Source: Flavivirga amylovorans (GTDB lineage: Bacteria > Bacteroidota > Bacteroidia > Flavobacteriales > Flavobacteriaceae). From it: 64,000 nucleotides of DNA. The DNA is taken from positions 365,968 to 429,967 of the forward strand of contig NZ_JAUOEM010000005.1 in the NCBI RefSeq assembly GCF_030540875.1. The letters run 5' to 3'. Under the pieces are notes generated by a model. The model was not told where the DNA came from. It made no database searches and was given only the letters and a program-made list of their open reading frames with translations. Position 1 is the stretch's first letter. Each line of letters begins with the position of its first letter. The position numbers and the translations under genes are program-made. Positions 53,225-61,739 of the stretch are shown here, piece after piece.

Positions 53225-53280
53225 CAAAGCTATCTGTAATATTTATTATAATACATAGACGATTTCACATTTGGCATGGA
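53225..53280 (-). promoter_or_regulatory. Tandem-box promoter of the terpene operon
   Basis: Minus strand: TCCATGC (53280-53274), 14 nt, TCTATGT (53259-53253), 20 nt, TAGCTTTG (53232-53225). The leader to the start codon is about 145 nt. Confidence 0.78.
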
Positions 53281-53360
53281 CAATTTTATTTAGTTACTAT
53301 TTTTGATTTGAAAAGGTGAATTTACATGTAATAACACTTTACTTTAAGCTATAAATGAAA

Positions 53361-53399
53361 GCAGGACTAAATCGCTTAAAATTTAATCCTGCCTTTTTT
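53361..53399. terminator. Hairpin downstream of the HTH gene pair
   Basis: GCAGGACTAAA and TTTAATCCTGC arms with T tract on the plus strand. It separates the minus-strand HTH pair from the terpene operon promoter. Confidence 0.65.
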
Positions 53400-53419
53400 A
53401 TAATTATTTAAGTTAACCG

Positions 53420-53818
53420 CTATTTTTCTTTTCCTTTAAACAGATAACTATGTTCAACCTTTATTTGAAAGGATAATAAAGCCAAATAAACTGCGAGTTC
53501 TTTTTCTTTATCATTAATTCTTGTAGAACGCAAAATTTTCATGATTTTATTAGAAACTTTTGAGGCCTGTTCTTGAATATCTATTGGCAGAAAATCTTCT
53601 CTATTAAGTAACTGTAAATGAAAAGCTCTTCTAAAGGCATTGTACCAATTATTGACTGAAAGTTTATCAAAAATCAATCGTTCTATATCAACATGAGCTC
53701 TCGTATTATTAAGCTGTAATTCTTTGGCTATATCTTTCTTATTTAATCCTTGGTATGTTAGACTCAGATAGGTTAGTTCTTTATCATTAAATAATTTTAG
53801 TGTTTGAGCCTGTATCAT
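53420..53818 (-). CDS. Helix-turn-helix protein 2 of an overlapping pair
   Basis: 132 residues. The N-terminal LuxR-type HTH-like region has FNDKELTYLSLTYQGLNKKDIAKELQLNNTRAHVDIERLIFDKL. It is followed by NWYNAFRRAFHLQLLNREDFLP and a helical C-terminal half. It is clearly paralogous to the upstream gene and overlaps it by 4 nt (ATGA), so they are probably translated together and may act as a heterodimer. Target genes unknown. It sits between the terpene operon and the direct repeat at 54365. Confidence 0.65.
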   Translation of the reverse strand: MIQAQTLKLFNDKELTYLSLTYQGLNKKDIAKELQLNNTRAHVDIERLIFDKLSVNNWYNAFRRAFHLQLLNREDFLPIDIQEQASKVSNKIMKILRSTRINDKEKELAVYLALLSFQIKVEHSYLFKGKEK

Positions 53819-54195
53819 TTTAAAGCAATTTTCATTCGTTTTAAAGTATTCGTTACTGTGTTATCAAAGTCAAGTAATGTACTCTTAGGAAGTTTATATC
53901 CGGAGGGTACACCTTTAGAATCATTGATAATTTTTGACGCATACTCTAAGGCTATTTTTTTTACTGTTGAATCAACGTAGTCTCGCTCTTTTAAAATCCC
54001 AAGCTCAAATGCCTTTTGTATTAAAGCAACCCAATCTTTAGTATTAAACTTTATTTTTAAGGCCTTTTTTATATTACTTAAATCTTTCTTTCTAAGCGAT
54101 AGAAAGTTTGCAATATATTTATTATCAAAATTAAGAACCGATAATCTTAAAAAATACCTTTCTGTATTTGTCAATTCAATTGTACTACATTCCAT
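53815..54195 (-). CDS. Helix-turn-helix protein 1 of an overlapping pair
   Basis: 126 residues: LTNTERYFLRLSVLNFDNKYIANFLSLRKKDLSNIKKALKIKFNTKDWVALIQKAFELGILKERDYV. It aligns residue by residue with the partner at 53420 over the first 75 positions. The HTH resembles LuxR/GerE C-terminal domains without a receiver. Its promoter region (54228-54290) is the type-2 element shared with the FG-GAP gene. Confidence 0.65.
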   Translation of the reverse strand: MECSTIELTNTERYFLRLSVLNFDNKYIANFLSLRKKDLSNIKKALKIKFNTKDWVALIQKAFELGILKERDYVDSTVKKIALEYASKIINDSKGVPSGYKLPKSTLLDFDNTVTNTLKRMKIALK

Positions 54196-54227
54196 AATTT
54201 ATATTTTTTACTCAGACTTATTTAAGC

Positions 54228-54290
54228 CAAAGATTAATTGTTGATATAAATTATTCTAAAAAAAGTGTCGAATCTAATTTAAAGTGGGAC
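54228..54290 (-). promoter_or_regulatory. Type-2 promoter of the HTH pair
   Basis: Minus strand: GTCCCACTTTAAA, then CACTTTTTTT, then AATCTTTG (54235-54228), with the same distances as at 48244-48306. Confidence 0.6.
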
Positions 54291-54364
54291 GAAGAAAGGA
54301 TTAAATGCGATTATAAAATAAGAGCAAAACATTCTAAATTTAATAAAAATGTTAAACTTTTTAT

Positions 54365-54545
54365 AAAAAAAGGAGGGAGGTAATTCGGAGTCACTAAATT
54401 TTCAGGTCTCTTTTAAAGGCTATGAATCCTAATAAACAGACATTATGGATAGTTCTTCTTTCTTCGCAAAAACCCTTGTAATCATAAGATTAACAAGGGT
54501 TTTGTTTTTAGGTGTTAATATAGTTGACAATACTTAATAAATTAA
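54365..54545 (+). repeat. Direct repeat, left copy (blocks A and B)
   Basis: Block A (54365-54398) contains GGAGGGAGGTAATTCGG and AGTCACTAAA. Block B (54468-54545) contains a CCCTTGTAATCATAAG / ACAAGGG hairpin, then AGGTGTTAATATAG and TTGACAATACTTAATAAATT. Both blocks recur at 63338-63535. Block B is also related to the sequence after tRNA-Ser (39599-39660), and TTCTTTCTTCGC before it resembles the tRNA 3' end. Confidence 0.85.
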
Positions 54546-54588
54546 AAACTATTAAGTGGCTCAAAATAAAGGTTTTAAATACATACTT

Positions 54589-55143
54589 TTATAAGTCGCC
54601 CATACAGCTTTTAAGCGAAACATATCCTCTTCTTAGATGTCCTTCTACTGTTTTAATGGAAATATTGAACTGCTTGGATATCTGACTATATTTTAAACCT
54701 GAGATTTTTTTTGCAAAAAAAACAGTTTTACATCTTTTAGGCAATTTCTCCATACATTCATTCAATTTTATTAAGAGGTTATTTTTATAATCATCATCAC
54801 TTTCCAATGTGGTAGAAAAAACCTCAATAGACGATTGGTAATACTCTAGGTATGCATTATTCTTTTTAGAAGCCTTTTTAAAAGCATCCATAAGTTTATA
54901 ATAAACCATTCTATATAAATAGCTTTTAACTGAGGATGTAATGGTTACTTTTTTTCGATTAGACCAAAGATCTATAAAAGTATCTTGAACTACATCTTGT
55001 ATTAAACTACGATCGGGAGTATACTTTAGTGCATAAACGCACAGTTTATTGTAATAAGAATGATAAAGCTTTTCATAAGTCTTTAAGTTTATTTCGCTTA
55101 AAGGTTTTATTGAAAAACTAGTTTGCTTATTCGCTTTACTCAT
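54589..55143 (-). CDS. ECF-type RNA polymerase sigma factor
   Basis: 184 residues. Region 2 reads LYHSYYNKLCVYALKYTPDRSLIQDVVQDTFIDLWSNRKKVTITSSVKSYLYRMVYYKL. Region 4 reads MEKLPKRCKTVFFAKKISGLKYSQISKQFNISIKTVEGHLRRGYVSLKS. This is the Bacteroidota FecI-like class. It is divergent from the FecR/SusC/SusD operon, which it most likely controls. A TAGCTTTG box (55176-55169) gives a leader of about 25 nt. Confidence 0.92.
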   Translation of the reverse strand: MSKANKQTSFSIKPLSEINLKTYEKLYHSYYNKLCVYALKYTPDRSLIQDVVQDTFIDLWSNRKKVTITSSVKSYLYRMVYYKLMDAFKKASKKNNAYLEYYQSSIEVFSTTLESDDDYKNNLLIKLNECMEKLPKRCKTVFFAKKISGLKYSQISKQFNISIKTVEGHLRRGYVSLKSCMGDL

Positions 55144-55168
55144 TCAACTAAAAATTATATATTCTCAA

Positions 55169-55176
55169 CAAAGCTA
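55169..55176 (-). promoter_or_regulatory. -7 box of the sigma factor gene
   Basis: TAGCTTTG on the minus strand matches TAnnTTTG. No clear -33 TTTG at the expected distance. The remainder of 55177-55433 is AT-rich and should hold the ECF-dependent promoter of the FecR operon, which I cannot identify. Confidence 0.5.
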
Positions 55177-55433
55177 AATAAAAATTAAAGGATTAAAAAA
55201 AAATGGAGACATGATAAATTAAAGGCATAAATACACTCTAAAAAATAAATATATCATAACTCAATGAATTATCAAAAAATACCCAAACAAATTTATGTAC
55301 TATAATTATAGCTAAATGAAAGGCACTCCTGCCCAAAAGAACTAATTATTTAGTATCTTATTAAAAAAAGTAAATTAAAATTAGAGGGTTTTTAATACTA
55401 TTAAAGACATATATATAACACAAGGATTAAATT

Positions 55434-56579
55434 ATGGAGCAAAACCAAATAGATGCACTAATTGTAAAGTTTGTTGAAAACAATATTTCAGATGATGAAT
55501 TTATTGTGCTTAAGAACTGGTTAGAGATTTCAAATAACAAAACGTATTTTGATGAGTACATCAAGATAAATTACCTTATAAATATCAATACGCCATTTAA
55601 TTCAGAATCTTCTTTACAAGAAATAAAGAAGCATATCAATCTAGAGCCAAAAAACAAACGAAGAACTATTCTTAAATATGTTGCCGTAGCAGCTTCAATA
55701 GCTTTTTTAATATCACTTCCTTTTCTTATAAATAAAAGTAGTGTTAATAATAGCTCTCCAGAAATTGTAAACAGCATCATAGAAGTAGGAACAGATAAAG
55801 CGACCCTTACACTTAGCGATGGTACAGATATAATTTTAGAAAAAGGCCAAAACTACACCACAAATAATGCATCTAGTGATGGTGAAGCATTAATCTATAA
55901 ATCAAGTTCCAAAACAAAATCAGAACTCGTCTATAATTACCTTACCATTCCCAGAGGTGGACAATATTTTGTAAAACTATCTGATGGTACGCAAGTTTGG
56001 TTAAACTCAGAATCTAAACTAAAATACCCAATAAACTTTATTGAGGGCGATACAAGAACGGTAGAACTAATATACGGAGAAGCCTATTTTGATGTATCAC
56101 CGAGTAGCGCTAATAATAATATGGCGTTTAAGGTATTACATCATAAACAACATGTTGAAGTATTAGGTACAGAGTTTAATATCAAAGCTTATTTAGATGA
56201 AAGTATAGTGTACACAACCTTAGTAGAAGGCAAAGTAGCTATAGATAATTTCTCAAATAAGACCATTTTAACCCCTAATCAACAATCACAAATTGGCCTT
56301 TCTAGAAATATCAAAATAACGGATGTTGATGTTGATGATGAAACGTCATGGAAACGCGGGGTATTCAACTTTAAAAACAAATCGTTAAAAGAAATAGCTA
56401 TAGTTCTAGAACGATGGTATGATATTGACATTTTATTTATAGATAAATCTATTAAAGATAGAAGATTCTTAGGGTCTATAGATAAAAATCAAAGTATAGA
56501 AGACATATTAAGTCTAATAAAAATGACAGGTCAAATTAACACATACAATATTGAAGGTAAAATAATTATATTAAAATAA
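55434..56579 (+). CDS. FecR-family anti-sigma factor
   Basis: 381 residues. The cytoplasmic N-terminus (about 1-78) binds sigma, then one TM (ILKYVAVAASIAFLISLPFLI). The periplasmic FecR domain covers about 170-270 (IPRGGQYFVKLSDGTQVWLNSESKLKYPINF, RTVELIYGEAYFDVSP, VEVLGTEFNIKAY). The C-terminal DUF4974 covers about 310-380 (GVFNFKNKSLKEIAIVLERWYDIDI). This is the complete three-part architecture. It transmits a signal from the STN domain of the SusC protein encoded next to the ECF sigma factor. Confidence 0.93.
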   Translation: MEQNQIDALIVKFVENNISDDEFIVLKNWLEISNNKTYFDEYIKINYLININTPFNSESSLQEIKKHINLEPKNKRRTILKYVAVAASIAFLISLPFLINKSSVNNSSPEIVNSIIEVGTDKATLTLSDGTDIILEKGQNYTTNNASSDGEALIYKSSSKTKSELVYNYLTIPRGGQYFVKLSDGTQVWLNSESKLKYPINFIEGDTRTVELIYGEAYFDVSPSSANNNMAFKVLHHKQHVEVLGTEFNIKAYLDESIVYTTLVEGKVAIDNFSNKTILTPNQQSQIGLSRNIKITDVDVDDETSWKRGVFNFKNKSLKEIAIVLERWYDIDILFIDKSIKDRRFLGSIDKNQSIEDILSLIKMTGQINTYNIEGKIIILK

Positions 56580-56674
56580 AAAAGGGAATATTGCCAACAC
56601 GTCTCACGGTAATCAACATTTAATTCCCTTAATATTAATTAAACCAAGTTTTTGTCTAACTAACACACAAATTT

Positions 56675-59600
56675 ATGAAAATTAAACTTTACAATCAACA
56701 ATTTCTCTTAACAAAGAGAAAGCTACTAATTAACATTATGAGGTCTTTTATACTATTATGTTGTACTACTGTATTTAGCTTAACTGGTGAATATAGTTTT
56801 TCACAAAATGAAAAGGTTCTCATTAAATCTGACATGACCATAACTGTTTACGAGGTGTTCGATATCATAAAAAAACAGTCTGATTATAGATTTATTTTTC
56901 ATGAAAATTTATTTGAAGGACTACAAAAAGTATCTTTAAAAAAAGGTAAAATAAGTATTGAACAGTTAATTCAAAAAAGCATTTCATCAGGAAATTTTAA
57001 ACTTCATTTTTCTGATAAAAAAACAATATTGATAACAGAAAACAATAATCTCCAGCAAAATATAACGGGTGTTGTTACAGATGAAAACAGTTTACCGTTA
57101 GCAGGTGTCAACATTATCGTTAAAGGCACACAAAAAGGAGTATTAACAGATTTTAACGGGGGGTATCAAATAGCAGCAAGCTCTAATGATATTCTATCAT
57201 TCTCATTTTTAGGCTACGTTACCCAAGATATAACTGTAGCTAATAATGTAACTATTAATGTTAAACTCTCTGAAGACATAAATGTTTTAGATGAAGTTTT
57301 ACTAGTATCTACAGGATATCGAGAAATCTTAAAAGAGAAAAGTGTAGGTAAAGTTTCAACAGCAGATGTTTCTGTTTTAAAAAATCGTAGTACCAGTAAT
57401 AATGTACTTGATCGTTTAGATGGTTTAGTTGCCGGATTAGTTGTTAACCCAGCACCTAACTCTGGAGCTCCTATCTTAATTAGGGGTTTAAATTCAGTCA
57501 ATGGTAATAGGTCGCCATTGTTTGTTGTAGATGGTGTTCCTATAACTGACATTTCACGTATAAATCCGCAAGATGTTGAAAGTGTAAACGTTTTAAAAGA
57601 TGCAGTTGCAGCAGCTTTATATGGTTCAAGAGCCACAAATGGCATCATTATTATTAACACTAAGAAAGGAAGTGCAAACAAAAAGCTACAGATAGATTAT
57701 GATAGCTTTACTAAATTTACAGGAAAGCCAGATTTAGATTACTTACCAAGACTAAACAGCCAGCAGTTTATACAAACAGCTGAAGAGATTTTTGACCCTT
57801 CACGTAACCTATTAAGCAACGTTTCAACATACGGTGGTTTGGGGCGTGTGACTATTCAACCACATGAACAAATTTTATATGATCGAGATCAAGGGCTCAT
57901 AGATAATGCTACTGCCAATGCACGATTAAATGCACTGGCAAACTTTAATAATTCAAATCAAGTAGATGATTTGTTTTTTAGAAACGCCTCGCTTACCACA
58001 CATACACTATCTGCAAGAGGTGGAGGTGAAAAGTATAACTTTTATGCATCTATGGCATATACTAACGATCAAAGCGACAGACCAGGAGAAGATAATAAAA
58101 GTTATAAATTAAATTTTAATCAAAACCTAAAGCTTAGCAAACGCTTAAGCATCAATTTAACTACAGATGTTACCAACTCTCGTTTAAGCAATAAAAGAGC
58201 ATTAAATATTGATAGAGGTGTAGTACCGTATATTAGATTTAGAGATGAAAACGGAAATAATTTAAATACAAATTTCATGAGATCTTTTTCAGAAGCAGAA
58301 TTACCTGGTTTTGAAAGTGATACAGGTATAAATCTTCAATATAACCCTTTAGACGAATTTGATTCAGGCTATACTAGAACTGACAACTTAAATGTAAGAA
58401 TGCGACTAGGTCTAAACTTAAAACTTTTTAAAGGATTAGTACTTGAAGGTAATTACGGATATCTATTTGATAATAATAACAGAGAATCATTTGACAAAGA
58501 AGATAGCTACAGAGTTAGATTAGAACGTGCTCTTTATGTACAACCAGGACCTATTTATTTTCTACCGGAAACAGGAGGGCATTACACAACAGATGTTAGA
58601 AAACAAAGAGATTGGATTGTACGAAATCAATTAAACTATACTATAGGATGGAACGATAATAAGCATCAAATAAATGCACTCGTTGGTCAAGAGTTACAGG
58701 AGAATTTTTTTACCTCTGCTTCTAATTTTACTAGAGGATATGATGATAAACTACTTACAACAGAAGAGGCAGACCTTGTAACCTTAAGTACAGGCTTAAG
58801 TGGAGTCGTTTTACCTACTAGTCCTAGTAGTGGCAGAAGTTTTTTAAGGGGTAGAGCTCCACTTATTAGAGATGAAGAAAACATTAAAATAGAGTCTTAT
58901 TACGCAAATTTCAACTATACTTACAATACAAAATATATACTCAATGGTAGTTGGAGGATTGATGAATCTAGTCTTTTTGGTATTGATAAATCTGCACAAA
59001 ACCGTGCTACTTGGAGTGTTGGAGGTAAATGGTTGTTAGGTAAAGAAGCTTTTATGGAAAACACGAAAGCTATTAGCAATCTAGCCTTAAGAGCAACGTT
59101 TGGTCTTACAGGTAACGCACCTCTCCCGCGTACTTCTGCTTCTGAGGATATTATAAGGCCTATTGCTAGCGCATTTCTGTCAGGTACTAATGGTGCGATA
59201 ATCCGCACACCCAAAAATGATAAATTAACATGGGAAAGTACAGATAATTTTAATGTAGGATTAGATTTTGGGCTTTTTAACAGACGAGTTAAAGGATCTA
59301 TTGACTATTACCAGAAAAAAACAAAAGATCTTATAGGAAGAGTAGATACCAACATATTAACAGGATATACAAATGTTGTTGGGAATTTAGGGGATATGGA
59401 AAATAAAGGTTTTGAACTAAGTTTAGAAACATTGAACATCTCTACCAAAAATTTCTCTTGGATTACTTATTTGAATTTTGCCCACAATAAAAACGAAATC
59501 ACAAGATTAATAAGTCCATTTCCTATAACTAGCGCAGAATTGTTTTTACAACAACAGTTTGTTGAAGGGAAATCTGCATTTGCAATTCATGCCTATGATT

Positions 59601-60253
59601 ATGCAGGGTTAGATGAGTTGGGAGATCCACAAATTCGATTGGCAGATGGGACTATCATAAAAGATGGTGCTGTTTCGGCTGACGACACTGTTTATATGGG
59701 AAGTTCTATACCAGATATTACAGGAGGGCTTAGCAATACTTTTAATTATAAAAATTTTAGTTTAAATGCTAATATTAGATATAGTTTTGGTGCGGTATTA
59801 AGGGCAGATACACCTGGTATAGTTGATTATGGTAGCGGAGGTAGATTAATACCTGATCCTGGTAATTTTACAACAGGTAATGTGCATTCTGATTTTTTTA
59901 ATCGCTGGAGACAACCTGGAGATGAAGCTATTACAAACATACCTTCTTATGTATCAGATCCAAACGAGAACGTAAATAGAAGAAATATAGAATACTATAC
60001 TAGAGGTAGTATTAATGTAGTGTCTGCTGACTATATAAAGTTAAGGGATATTACCTTATCCTATAGATTTCCAGAAGCCGTAAAAAATAAAATAAACGCA
60101 GATATAAGTTTCCGTTTACAGTTATCGAACGTCATGTTATGGAAAGCCAACGATAGAAATATAGATCCAGAGTTCCATGATGCTTTTGGTGCTGCCAGAA
60201 GCAATATTTTAGATCAAGAAACTATTACTGCGGGTATTCATATTACACTATAA
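56675..60253 (+). CDS. SusC/RagA-family TonB-dependent outer-membrane transporter with STN domain
   Basis: 1192 residues. After a signal segment (MRSFILLCCTTVFSLTGEYSFSQ) there is an STN signalling domain (about 45-120, ITVYEVFDIIKKQSDYRFIFHE). Next come a carboxypeptidase-like domain (about 128-210, GVVTDENSLPLAGVNIIVKGTQKGVLTDFNGGYQI) and the SusC plug (LDGLVAGLVVNPAPNSGAPILIRGLNSVNG, DPQDVESVNVLKDAVAAALYGSRATNGIIIINTKKG-like). The beta-barrel follows. The STN domain marks it as a transporter that signals through FecR. Import substrate is unknown. The barrel reaches the normal C-terminal strand. Confidence 0.95.
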   Translation: MKIKLYNQQFLLTKRKLLINIMRSFILLCCTTVFSLTGEYSFSQNEKVLIKSDMTITVYEVFDIIKKQSDYRFIFHENLFEGLQKVSLKKGKISIEQLIQKSISSGNFKLHFSDKKTILITENNNLQQNITGVVTDENSLPLAGVNIIVKGTQKGVLTDFNGGYQIAASSNDILSFSFLGYVTQDITVANNVTINVKLSEDINVLDEVLLVSTGYREILKEKSVGKVSTADVSVLKNRSTSNNVLDRLDGLVAGLVVNPAPNSGAPILIRGLNSVNGNRSPLFVVDGVPITDISRINPQDVESVNVLKDAVAAALYGSRATNGIIIINTKKGSANKKLQIDYDSFTKFTGKPDLDYLPRLNSQQFIQTAEEIFDPSRNLLSNVSTYGGLGRVTIQPHEQILYDRDQGLIDNATANARLNALANFNNSNQVDDLFFRNASLTTHTLSARGGGEKYNFYASMAYTNDQSDRPGEDNKSYKLNFNQNLKLSKRLSINLTTDVTNSRLSNKRALNIDRGVVPYIRFRDENGNNLNTNFMRSFSEAELPGFESDTGINLQYNPLDEFDSGYTRTDNLNVRMRLGLNLKLFKGLVLEGNYGYLFDNNNRESFDKEDSYRVRLERALYVQPGPIYFLPETGGHYTTDVRKQRDWIVRNQLNYTIGWNDNKHQINALVGQELQENFFTSASNFTRGYDDKLLTTEEADLVTLSTGLSGVVLPTSPSSGRSFLRGRAPLIRDEENIKIESYYANFNYTYNTKYILNGSWRIDESSLFGIDKSAQNRATWSVGGKWLLGKEAFMENTKAISNLALRATFGLTGNAPLPRTSASEDIIRPIASAFLSGTNGAIIRTPKNDKLTWESTDNFNVGLDFGLFNRRVKGSIDYYQKKTKDLIGRVDTNILTGYTNVVGNLGDMENKGFELSLETLNISTKNFSWITYLNFAHNKNEITRLISPFPITSAELFLQQQFVEGKSAFAIHAYDYAGLDELGDPQIRLADGTIIKDGAVSADDTVYMGSSIPDITGGLSNTFNYKNFSLNANIRYSFGAVLRADTPGIVDYGSGGRLIPDPGNFTTGNVHSDFFNRWRQPGDEAITNIPSYVSDPNENVNRRNIEYYTRGSINVVSADYIKLRDITLSYRFPEAVKNKINADISFRLQLSNVMLWKANDRNIDPEFHDAFGAARSNILDQETITAGIHITL

Positions 60254-60279
60254 CGCTATAGAATTTAAACTACAGAACA

Positions 60280-61731
60280 ATGAAAAACATACATATATCA
60301 ATACAAAACATAAGTCGACTATTTATTTTAATAATCACATTAAGCTCATGTTCAGAAGATTTTTTAGAAGTAGAAGTTAAAGGTGATTTTATTGCAACAA
60401 CAACTAATGAATATGATTTGTTACTCAATAACATACAATTATTTAGTTTAGAAAGTATAGATTTAGATTATGCAATGTCTCCAGAAGTTTGCAGAATAGA
60501 ACCTTATAACACTTCTCTTCTTGGTTTATCTAAACAACCTGCCTTTAGATGGCTTCCAGATATATATGAGCCTGAAGTACAAATGCCTAATGTATTTGGT
60601 TTTACTAGACATATATACTTGTACAATAAAATTATCAACGAAGTTCCCAATTCCGTTGATGGTACTGAATCTGAAAAAAAACGTGTTGAAGCAGATGCAA
60701 GAGCAAGTAGGGCATGGATGTACTTTCAGCTTATAAATTATTTTGGAAAACCGTACAATCCAGCTACCGCTTCTGATGATCTTGGCTTTCCTATACTTAC
60801 CGAATCAGATGTAACGCTTACAGATTTTTCAAGAGCTTCGGTAGAAAGCGTATATAATTTTATGTTAGATGACTTGAATAAGGCCATTCCTTACCTGTCC
60901 GATTTGTACCATCGTACAAGAATGTCTAATGCAACAGCAAGGGCACTTTTGGCAAAAGTACATATTTTCATGGGTAATTATTCAGAAGGCCTCCAAGAGC
61001 TAGATGAAGCATTTAATTTGTTGCAAAATTCATCTTTAGAGTCAGGCCTTTATGACTATAATATTACTACACAACCTGGGGGAATAATGCAAAATTTTGG
61101 TTTTGGGCCAAATGAGCCTGTAACAATCTTTAATATTGAAAATCCCCTTGTTAAAACATCCTTTAATATTGATGGCGGTTTTTTTGGTGAATTAGTGATA
61201 TCGCCAGAAATAACAGCCTTATATGGGCCAACAGACATAAGGCTTACTAACTTTTTTACTTCAGAAGCACAAGTTTTCTCAGGGTTATTCCTCCCTCCTG
61301 GATTTTTACGAAAGCAAGGAAAATCAAATGGCTACTTAGGGATAAATATCCCAGACATGTATTTGTTACGTGCAGAATGCAAAGCCAGAACAAATGATTT
61401 ATCTGGAGCTGTTGAAGATGTAGAGTTTTTAAGAAGGCACAGAATGCCAATTGCAGACGCTCCTATACCTACAGGTTTATCTCAAGATGATTTAATACGG
61501 TACATTGTAGAAGAAGAACGCATCAGGGAATTTGCAGTAGAAGGTAAGGAATGGTTCACTACAAGAAGATTATCTACAGACCCTTTATTTAGCGGTAAAG
61601 TATATATCCATACCCTTTATGATGCTACTGGGGCGCCTAAAGAAACGTTTACATTAACTCCAGAGCGTTTCGTTTTAAAGTTTAACGATAACTTTATGGA
61701 ACAAAACCCCAATATTATAAACAACCCATAA
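60280..61731 (+). CDS. SusD/RagB-family substrate-binding lipoprotein
   Basis: 483 residues with lipobox LITLSSCSEDFLE (Cys24). TPR-like helical core: SRAWMYFQLINYFGKPYNPATASDDLGFPILTESDVTLTDFSRASVESVYNFMLDDL, then ARALLAKVHIFMGNYSEGL. The conserved C-terminal region is IREFAVEGKEWFTTRRLSTDPLF. It forms the lid of the SusC transporter. 26 nt after susC. Confidence 0.94.
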   Translation: MKNIHISIQNISRLFILIITLSSCSEDFLEVEVKGDFIATTTNEYDLLLNNIQLFSLESIDLDYAMSPEVCRIEPYNTSLLGLSKQPAFRWLPDIYEPEVQMPNVFGFTRHIYLYNKIINEVPNSVDGTESEKKRVEADARASRAWMYFQLINYFGKPYNPATASDDLGFPILTESDVTLTDFSRASVESVYNFMLDDLNKAIPYLSDLYHRTRMSNATARALLAKVHIFMGNYSEGLQELDEAFNLLQNSSLESGLYDYNITTQPGGIMQNFGFGPNEPVTIFNIENPLVKTSFNIDGGFFGELVISPEITALYGPTDIRLTNFFTSEAQVFSGLFLPPGFLRKQGKSNGYLGINIPDMYLLRAECKARTNDLSGAVEDVEFLRRHRMPIADAPIPTGLSQDDLIRYIVEEERIREFAVEGKEWFTTRRLSTDPLFSGKVYIHTLYDATGAPKETFTLTPERFVLKFNDNFMEQNPNIINNP

Positions 61732-61739
61732 AAGACATT

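Noticed and set aside
57214..57681. Minus-strand ORF of 155 residues
   Set aside because: Shadow of the SusC gene on the opposite strand.
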